Shown piece after piece: positions 58,459-64,000 of a stretch of DNA of 64,000 bases (position 1 is the first letter of the stretch; each line of letters opens with the position of its first letter). The DNA comes from Mycolicibacterium mageritense (lineage in GTDB: Bacteria; Actinomycetota; Actinomycetes; Mycobacteriales; Mycobacteriaceae). The notes beneath the pieces were generated by a model that worked only from the letters and a program-made list of their open reading frames with translations, made no database searches and had not been told where the DNA came from. The position numbers and the translations under genes were made by a program. The DNA is taken from positions 2,046,001 to 2,110,000 of the forward strand of contig NZ_AP022567.1 in NCBI RefSeq assembly GCF_010727475.1, written 5' to 3'.

Positions 58459-59292
58459 TCAGCGGAACGCATCGAGCCGCTCGCTGGCCCACTGCCGGAA
58501 CGTGCGTCCGGGCCGTCCGGTGATGCGCTCGACCGATCGCCGCGCCTCGTGGTCGTGCCGCGGCAGCTGCGACCAGTAGTCCAGGATAGCGTCGACCAGA
58601 GGTAGCGGAGCGTGCCGCGAAAGGTGTTGCACGGCTTGTTCTCTGTTCGGCTCGCGCCAGTCCAGTTCTCGTGAGAGCAGGCTCGCCAGAGTGTCGCGTT
58701 GCTGATGGAAGCTGAGCACCTCAGGGCCGCCGAGGGGCAGGACGAGGCCCTCCAGATCGTCGTCGGTGAGCGCGCGCTCGGCCACGTCGGCGATGTCCTC
58801 GGGATGGATGACGTCGAGACAGGCTCCCCAGAAGGGCTGCTCGACCGGGACTCCGGCGCGGATGAAGGATGCCCAATCGAGCGTCATGGTGGCGAACGTT
58901 CCCGGCCGCAGCACCGTGGTGCTGAAAGACGCACCACCAAGGGACTTTTCGACGTGGGCATGATGTCGCGCCAACGCGTTGTGTTCCGCGTTGCCCATTT
59001 CCACCGAGTCCGAGGAGAGCAGGACGACCCGCCGCACACCTGCGCGCTCTGCACAGTCGACGAAGTCCTCGATGGCAGCGGGTTCCGCGTAGAGGAAGAT
59101 GCGGTCGACACCCGCCAATGCCTCGTCGAAGGTTTTCGGCGCGGCGAGATCCAGTTCGACGATGTCGGCGCCCAGCCCTGCCGCCTTGCGGGGATCGCGA
59201 CTGCCCGCTCTGACGGCATGGTCGGCCGAAGCCAACCGTCTGACCAGGCTCGCTCCGATTGCACCCGTGGCGCCGGTGATGAGTGTGGTCAC
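58459..59292 (-). CDS. NmrA-type NAD(P)-binding protein
   Basis: Atypical short-chain-dehydrogenase-like protein of 277 aa. The Rossmann start is TLITGATGAIGASLVRRLASADH (GxxGxxG) and later segments AGVDRIFLYAEPAA and RVVLLSSDSVEMGNAEHNALARHH are of the NmrA/quinone-oxidoreductase-2 type. It may be a redox sensor or a reductase. The start is GTG 59292 because the Rossmann strand begins there; ATG 59328 upstream is possible. It is downstream of a TetR gene on the same strand (77-base gap), probably in one transcript. Confidence 0.85.
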   Translation of the reverse strand: MTTLITGATGAIGASLVRRLASADHAVRAGSRDPRKAAGLGADIVELDLAAPKTFDEALAGVDRIFLYAEPAAIEDFVDCAERAGVRRVVLLSSDSVEMGNAEHNALARHHAHVEKSLGGASFSTTVLRPGTFATMTLDWASFIRAGVPVEQPFWGACLDVIHPEDIADVAERALTDDDLEGLVLPLGGPEVLSFHQQRDTLASLLSRELDWREPNREQAVQHLSRHAPLPLVDAILDYWSQLPRHDHEARRSVERITGRPGRTFRQWASERLDAFR

Positions 59293-59369
59293 CGTTGAAA
59301 CCCTACGAGCGAATTCGCGACGAAGCAAGACTTGAGTCCGGCTTCATGACATAGCAGCAGGTAGAGCAA

Positions 59370-60017
59370 CTATGTGAGTGCGCCCGGCTGAGCGCCCGAC
59401 AGCACCAGGTCCAGCAAAGCGCTCAGTTCGGCTCCCAGATCGATCACCGGCGGTTCCTCCTGGACCCACCGCGCCATCGCAGAGACGTAGCCCAACGCGA
59501 GCAGCCGCCCGACCTGTTCGGGTCGCACGGACGGTCGAAGAACAGCCTCGGTTTCCACGATCAGGGCGGAGAGATCCACCCCGACTGGATGGTCGACCAG
59601 CATCGTCGTGTGCAGGAGCGCGGGCGGGACCAACGCGCGCATCTCCGCACGGGCAGCGGAGTTCGCGGTGGCCAGGGTGTCCAAGTAGGCGCCGAGCACG
59701 TCCCGAAGTGGCCGACCCGCCACCCCGTCAGTTCGCGCCGACTTCCTGGCCTCGTCCCGTCGTCGCCGCATCCATTCCTCCAGGAAAAGCGTCTTGCGGG
59801 GAAAGTGTGTGAAGACGGTGCTGCGCGACAGCCCCGACCGGTCGGCGATCTCGTCCATCGAAGACGCCTCGAATCCACGCTCCACGAACAACGCGATAGC
59901 GGCTTCGTAGACCCGGTCGTGCCGTTCCACTCGCTTCAGCGTCCGCCGGGTCGGCCCCTGCCGCACACCCCGCCCGCGCGTTCGCCCGGTCACTGTCTCA
60001 GAGCGCTCTGGATCCAT
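59370..60017 (-). CDS. TetR-family regulator, upstream of the NmrA-type gene
   Basis: Repressor of 215 aa with a very basic N-terminus (about 30 residues, GRTRGRGVRQGPTRRTLKR) before the helix-turn-helix (SSMDEIADRSGLSRSTVFTHF, about 52-72). Start ATG 60017. The gene is followed on the same strand by the NmrA-type reductase, whose expression it may control together with its own. No clear palindrome was seen in the gap. Confidence 0.87.
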   Translation of the reverse strand: MDPERSETVTGRTRGRGVRQGPTRRTLKRVERHDRVYEAAIALFVERGFEASSMDEIADRSGLSRSTVFTHFPRKTLFLEEWMRRRRDEARKSARTDGVAGRPLRDVLGAYLDTLATANSAARAEMRALVPPALLHTTMLVDHPVGVDLSALIVETEAVLRPSVRPEQVGRLLALGYVSAMARWVQEEPPVIDLGAELSALLDLVLSGAQPGALT

Positions 60018-60169
60018 CGCCCCAGTGAAGCACGGCGGGGCGCACCCAGAACCGGATGATGATCGGGATGCTTTTGATTCCAGCGCTTGTCGTCAGACTT
60101 CTACGAGAGCCAGACTGTCGACGCGCTGCTGGTGCCGGCCTCGGCGCCGACCGGTATCCCGAGAAAGCC

Positions 60170-61060
60170 TCAGAGTCGGGCTCTCTCGGACGACGCGCGG
60201 TCGTGCACGGGTGTGCCCAGAGTTCGCAGCAGCGCCAGCGCCCGTTCCGAGGGTGACCCCGCGACGGTGGTGACCACGATCAGACTCTGACCAGGCGAGC
60301 GCGCAATGGCCAGCGTCTGCTGGGTGACAGTCAGCGCACCGACCACGGGATGGTGCAGGTCGTAGGACGCGGCGTCGCAGGGAGTGATCCGATGATCGCC
60401 CCAAATCGTGACGAACTCCGGGCTGTTCATCGTCAGCTCACCGATGAGAGCGGCAAGATCACGGTCGTCCGGATACCGCCCCACGGCGATGCGCAGATTG
60501 CCCACCACTGCCCTGGCCTTGCGCCGCCAGTCCGCATAGAGCTCGCGCTTGTGTCCGTCCAGGAACACCATTTTGCTCATGTTGGGCCGGTTCACCACAT
60601 CGTCCACGGCGGCCCGGTCCACGTGTCCGGCCAGCAGGGCGTGCCCCAGCTGATTCCACGCCAGCACATCGGTGCGCCGGCCCAGCACCAGCGCCGGCAC
60701 CCCGTCGAGGGCACGCAGCAGATCCCGCGTCTCGGCGCTCACCTTTTCCGGCCGCGGGCGCCGCGGCCGAGGTGCCCGCCGCGCAGCCCCGGCCAACCGT
60801 TCGAGGTGTTCACGCTCGTGCGTATCGAGTTGTAGCGCACCGGCAATCGCTTCCAGAACCTCGGCTGACGCGCCACGGGAGATGCCCTGCTCGAGCCGCG
60901 TGTAGTAAGACACGCTGACTCCCGCCAGGTGCGCGACCTCGTCGCGACGCAGACCCTGCACCCGTCGGCGCCCACCGAAGTCCGGCACACCGATGTCCTC
61001 GGGCCGGGTACGTGCACGCCGCGCCTGTAGAAATTCTCCCAGCGGCCCAGGTCCGTCCAT
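60170..61060 (-). CDS. XRE-type regulator with MmyB ligand domain
   Basis: Actinobacterial regulator of 296 aa. An N-terminal XRE-type helix-turn-helix (GLRRDEVAHLAGVSVSYYTRLEQG, about 36-59) is followed by an MmyB-like ligand domain with PALVLGRRTDVLAWNQLGHALL and the C-terminal VGALTVTQQTLAIARSPGQSLIVVTT. ATG 61060 is adopted; GTG 61096 upstream is an alternative. It is divergent from the metallo-beta-lactamase-fold gene and shares with it a 127-base region carrying a perfect 12-base inverted repeat. Confidence 0.88.
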   Translation of the reverse strand: MDGPGPLGEFLQARRARTRPEDIGVPDFGGRRRVQGLRRDEVAHLAGVSVSYYTRLEQGISRGASAEVLEAIAGALQLDTHEREHLERLAGAARRAPRPRRPRPEKVSAETRDLLRALDGVPALVLGRRTDVLAWNQLGHALLAGHVDRAAVDDVVNRPNMSKMVFLDGHKRELYADWRRKARAVVGNLRIAVGRYPDDRDLAALIGELTMNSPEFVTIWGDHRITPCDAASYDLHHPVVGALTVTQQTLAIARSPGQSLIVVTTVAGSPSERALALLRTLGTPVHDRASSERARL

Positions 61061-61073
61061 CTCCTCAGTATCC

Positions 61074-61143
61074 GTGCGCGGTGGGATCCCAGCCACCCCC
61101 TGCCAGGGTTAGGACCGACAAGGTGTGGTTGCCCACCGCGCAC
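61074..61143. promoter_or_regulatory. Widely spaced perfect inverted repeat in a divergent promoter
   Basis: GTGCGCGGTGGG (61074-61085) and CCCACCGCGCAC (61132-61143) are exact reverse complements with 46 bases between. The arms lie between the XRE gene and the metallohydrolase gene. They could be two half-sites for one regulator, whose centres are 58 bp apart, or a loop-forming pair. Confidence 0.5.
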
Positions 61144-61187
61144 CTCGACAGGCTCGTGTGAGAACCGCCGATGGCCGAGGGAGTCAC

Positions 61188-62093
61188 ATGGATCAGATCG
61201 AGTTGGGCGACGTCACCGTCACCCGCGTCAAGGAGTACTACGGCTCCGTGCAAATGGGGCCCGCCGACTTCTTCCCGGACAGCACCAATCACGATTGGGA
61301 AGCAAACAAACACTGGCTGGCCCCTGATTTCTGGGATCCCGGCACCGATCAGTGCATTTCGGCGATCCAGACCTGGGTGCTGCGCAGCGAGGGACGCACC
61401 ATCCTGGTCGACACCGGTGTCGGCAACCACAAGGAACGGCCCTATGTCCCGGTGTGGAACCACCTCGACACCGCGTTCCTCGACAACCTGGCCGCCGCAG
61501 GCGTTTCTCCCGATGACGTCGACCTGGTGATCAACACCCATCTGCACATCGACCACGTCGGCTGGAACACCCGCCTGGACGGTTCGACGTGGGTGCCCAC
61601 CTTCCCGAACGCGACCTACCTGATGCCACAACGCGATTTCGACTTCTGGAACCCGGCCAATGGCCACAAACCAGCCGCCAGCCGCGGAAGTCTGAATGTG
61701 TTCGAGGACAGCGTCGCCCCGGTCCACCAAGCCGGGTTGACCCATCTGTGGGACGAGACCTACCAGATCGACAAGAACCTGCGGCTGGACCTCGCGCCCG
61801 GACATACCCCCGGCTCGTCGGTCCTGACATTGGAATCCGGCGGAGACCGTGCAGTGTTCGTCGGCGATCTCATCCACACCCCGCTGCAGATCGTCACGCC
61901 TAACACCAACAGTTGCTTCTGCGAAGACCCCGCGGAATCACGCAACACCAGGCACAAGCTGCTGGGTCGGGTCAGCGACGACAATGCGCTGCTGTTCCCG
62001 GCACACCTCGGTGGACACGGCGCTGTCGAAGTGGTCCGCGACGGCTCCCGTTTCGCCATCAAGGGCTGGGCCGGCTTCGCCCGTATCAGCTGA
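61188..62093 (+). CDS. Metallo-beta-lactamase-fold hydrolase
   Basis: Zinc hydrolase of 301 aa. The metal motif is THLHIDHVGW (HxHxDH, about residues 117-124), with the further ligands in LAPGHTPGSSVL and VFVGDLIHTPLQ. The family includes lactonases and esterases, and the pattern is of that kind rather than true beta-lactamase. ATG 61188 follows GAGGGAG. The gene is the first of a pair with a carboxylesterase and is divergent from the XRE regulator. Its substrate is probably a lactone or ester. Confidence 0.88.
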   Translation: MDQIELGDVTVTRVKEYYGSVQMGPADFFPDSTNHDWEANKHWLAPDFWDPGTDQCISAIQTWVLRSEGRTILVDTGVGNHKERPYVPVWNHLDTAFLDNLAAAGVSPDDVDLVINTHLHIDHVGWNTRLDGSTWVPTFPNATYLMPQRDFDFWNPANGHKPAASRGSLNVFEDSVAPVHQAGLTHLWDETYQIDKNLRLDLAPGHTPGSSVLTLESGGDRAVFVGDLIHTPLQIVTPNTNSCFCEDPAESRNTRHKLLGRVSDDNALLFPAHLGGHGAVEVVRDGSRFAIKGWAGFARIS

Positions 62094-62116
62094 TACCAAT
62101 CACTACAGGAGAACCC

Positions 62117-63553
62117 TTGTCTCAGAACAACACAACCGTCGTCCGAACCCCGTACGGAGCGGTGTGCGGTATCCGCGACCAGAGCGGCGAGCGTTACCTC
62201 GCCATCCCCTATGCCGCCACCCCGACGGGAGCCGCCCGCTTCGCTCCACCGGCACCGCACCCGGGTTGGGACGGCGTCCGGGACGCGACACGTCACGGGG
62301 CGACGGCGCCGCAGCCGGTCCGCGACTTCGGCGCACTGGACATGCGGCCGTATTTCGGCCCCGGGTGGGTGCGCGGCGCGGACTACCTGACGCTCGATGT
62401 GCACACTCCCGGCGCCGACGATGCGGCGCGACCGGTGATGGTGTTCGTCCACGGCGGCGGATTCGTCACCGGGTCGTCGCAGGCCGCGCTGTACGACAGC
62501 GGGGCCTTCACCCGTGACGGCGTCGTGCTCGTTACCCTCAACTATCGCTTGGGGATCGCCGGATTTCTCGATGTCTCCGGAGCGCCCCGCAACCGCGGAC
62601 TGCTCGACGTGCTGGCCGCGCTGCGCTGGGTCCGCGACACGATCAGTACCTTCGGCGGAGACCCCGGAAACATAACGCTGTTCGGCCAGTCCGCCGGCGC
62701 CACTTTGGTGGGAGCCCTGCTCGCCACATCCGAGGCCACCGGCTTGTTCCACCGGGCTGTCATGCAGAGCGGTAGCGGCACAGGTGCGTTCACACCTGAG
62801 CAGGCGGCCCGAGTCACGCGGGCTGCAGCAGCCGAGCTGGGCGTGCAACCCACCGCGGACGGGTTCGCAGACGTTCCCGATGAACAGTTCGTGGCCGTGC
62901 TGCCCGCGCTGGCAGGACTTGACCTGCGAACCGCTACCGCCACCGACCCACTCGTGGGCCTGAGTCCGTTCAGCCTCGTCCTGGACAGGCAGCCCGCCGA
63001 TGCATTGGCGGACAGTCCGGCGGCCGACGTCGCTCTGCTCATCGGCACCAACACCGAAGAGGGCAACCTCTATCTCGTCCCCCAGGGCACCTTCGATACG
63101 TCACAGCACGCTGATGTCGTGGCCGTTGCAGCCCAGACACATTCGGACCCGCACGCCGCGGCGGCGGCTGTGGCCGCCGACCGTCCACATGCCACTCACG
63201 GCGAACTACGCTCGACCCTGCTCGGCGAGGCGCTTTTCGGTGTCGGCTCCGCTCGGATGGCGCAGGCCCACTCGTCGATTTCACAGCGCGGAACCTACGT
63301 CTATCGTTTCGGATTCCGATCGACAGCGCTTGGCGGCAAGCTCGGTGCGGCACACACCGTGGAGCTTCCCTTTGTCTTCGACATTGCCGATTCCCCGTGG
63401 CTGCACGGGGATACGGGCCTGCTGGGGCCCGATCCGGTTCCGGACGGTCTGGCCCGGCGGATGCACGCCTCGTGGGTGGCGTTCGCCCGTAACGGTTCTC
63501 CTGGCTGGAACGGCTATCGCAGCGATGACGTTGCAGTGCAGCACTTCGAGTAG
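62117..63553 (+). CDS. Type B carboxylesterase
   Basis: Alpha/beta-hydrolase of 478 aa in the cholinesterase-like family. The oxyanion hole HGGGFVTG and the nucleophile Ser in FGQSAGATLVGAL are intact, and TNTEEGNLY and VELPFVFD cover the acid and histidine regions. No signal peptide is seen. The start is TTG 62117 (LSQNNTTVVRTPYG), with AGGAG at about 6 bases, as no other start keeps the family N-terminus. It follows the metallohydrolase by 23 bases, so the two form an operon that may hydrolyse an ester and then a lactone. Confidence 0.9.
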   Translation: MSQNNTTVVRTPYGAVCGIRDQSGERYLAIPYAATPTGAARFAPPAPHPGWDGVRDATRHGATAPQPVRDFGALDMRPYFGPGWVRGADYLTLDVHTPGADDAARPVMVFVHGGGFVTGSSQAALYDSGAFTRDGVVLVTLNYRLGIAGFLDVSGAPRNRGLLDVLAALRWVRDTISTFGGDPGNITLFGQSAGATLVGALLATSEATGLFHRAVMQSGSGTGAFTPEQAARVTRAAAAELGVQPTADGFADVPDEQFVAVLPALAGLDLRTATATDPLVGLSPFSLVLDRQPADALADSPAADVALLIGTNTEEGNLYLVPQGTFDTSQHADVVAVAAQTHSDPHAAAAAVAADRPHATHGELRSTLLGEALFGVGSARMAQAHSSISQRGTYVYRFGFRSTALGGKLGAAHTVELPFVFDIADSPWLHGDTGLLGPDPVPDGLARRMHASWVAFARNGSPGWNGYRSDDVAVQHFE

Positions 63554-63601
63554 CCGCCGGGCCCGCGATGGTCGGGACTCGACTGCGAAGCCGCCAGCCC
63601 G

Positions 63602-64000
63602 TCAAGCTGTCGTGGTTGCCTGTGGTTGCGGCGCCTTCGCCGCGCCGGCCTGGATGATCTCCCTGCGGCTGGTCTCCGGGCCGTAAGCCAGTGCGACAAG
63701 CGTCAGGGCGGTCAAGAGGCCGAGGTAAACCACGATCACCCACCAGTGGCCGAACGCAGCGATCAACGCGGTGGCGATGAGCGGCAGAAAACCACCGGCC
63801 AGCACCGACCCGATCTCCCGGGCGAATGCGAAACCGGACAGCCTGGTCCGGGTATCGAAAAGCTCGGCGAAGTAAGCCGCCTGCGGCGCAAGCATCGCTG
63901 GATACAGAATTCCCAGTCCCACAACGAAACCCAGGATCAGCAGCGGGGAACTCAGGGTCTGGAGCAGCATGAAGAACGGCACCAACCACAGTACGGACAG
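63602..64000 (-). CDS. C-terminal part of an MFS (MHS-type) transporter
   Basis: The minus-strand frame has its stop at 63602 and runs beyond the window. The visible 132 residues hold four TM segments of the C-terminal MFS half (ILGFVVGLGILYPAMLAPQAAYFAELFDTRTRLSGFAFAREIGSVLAGGF ... VIVVYLGLLTALTLVALAYGPETSRR), of the MHS type. It is convergent with the carboxylesterase gene (48-base gap). The rest of the protein must be sought outside this window. Confidence 0.82.
   Translation of the reverse strand: MSVLWLVPFFMLLQTLSSPLLILGFVVGLGILYPAMLAPQAAYFAELFDTRTRLSGFAFAREIGSVLAGGFLPLIATALIAAFGHWWVIVVYLGLLTALTLVALAYGPETSRREIIQAGAAKAPQPQATTTA

Noticed and set aside
60018..60169. Possible small gene between the TetR and XRE genes
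   Set aside because: Short plus-strand frames here continue antisense into the XRE gene and show no RBS or domain.
61099..61124. TTGTCGGTC on the minus strand near 61120, resembling a RecA-NDp promoter
   Set aside because: The last base of the motif is wrong and no TANNNT lies 8 bases downstream.
1..64000. tRNA, rRNA, CRISPR or insertion-sequence features
   Set aside because: No cloverleaf-like gene, repeat-spacer array, transposase or terminal inverted repeats were recognised while reading the window.

Overview
The window is high-GC chromosomal DNA from a mycobacterium, most probably a fast-growing Mycolicibacterium of the M. smegmatis type. The evidence is an MmpL/MmpS system, two Mce-associated membrane proteins, a RicR-type copper repressor next to ilvD, an L,D-transpeptidase, a mycobacterial sigG, leaderless starts and frequent GTG/TTG starts. 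The gene order is recognisably the block that runs from Rv0202c (mmpL11) back to Rv0182c (sigG) in M. tuberculosis, here read in reverse and interrupted by accessory cassettes. Species assignment is inference; no database was searched.

Layout. 1-8.9 kb: mmpL11, its coupled partner (Rv0201c-like), an O-acetylhomoserine sulfhydrylase with a CoA-binding protein, two Mce-associated membrane proteins and the M13 peptidase zmp1. 9-14.2 kb: an accessory sugar/polyol cassette (two TIM-barrel isomerases, a sugar-binding lipoprotein, a Gfo/Idh/MocA dehydrogenase) with a divergent LacI regulator and an operator-like palindrome. 14.2-19.5 kb: L,D-transpeptidase, MFS efflux protein, F420/PPOX protein, MTH1187-like protein, ricR and ilvD around a clear RicR box. 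19.6-27.7 kb: ankyrin-like protein, large LuxR-type ATPase regulator, SPW membrane protein, polytopic membrane protein, nitronate monooxygenase-like flavoprotein, TetR. 27.7-31.1 kb: DUF2236 oxygenase plus aldehyde dehydrogenase flanked by two TetR genes, with two perfect GGTAC-N5-GTACC operators. 31.2-35.2 kb: shortened methyltransferase, mmpS and mmpL (MmpL4/5 type). 35.2-44.4 kb: O-methyltransferase, glycosyltransferase, cyclase/ATPase regulator, HEXXH protein, DUF2786 protein, hydrolase lipoprotein, monoacylglycerol lipase (Rv0183 type) and sigG behind a textbook DNA-damage (RecA-NDp) promoter.

44.5-54.7 kb is the most interesting accessory part: LacI regulator, enoyl-CoA hydratase, class III CoA-transferase, MHS transporter, then a NitT/TauT-type ABC importer followed by an amidase and an acetamidase/formamidase-family enzyme. 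The two transport units carry the same 50-bp two-site element at identical internal spacing, which ties them into one probable regulon: uptake of an amide, hydrolysis to an acid, activation to a CoA ester and hydration.

55-64 kb: a TetR / FAD-monooxygenase / MFS unit with a clean operator on a promoter; TetR plus NmrA-type reductase; XRE/MmyB regulator divergent from a metallo-beta-lactamase-fold hydrolase and a type B carboxylesterase; and the end of a second MHS-type transporter cut by the window edge. No tRNA, rRNA, CRISPR array or insertion sequence was recognised.
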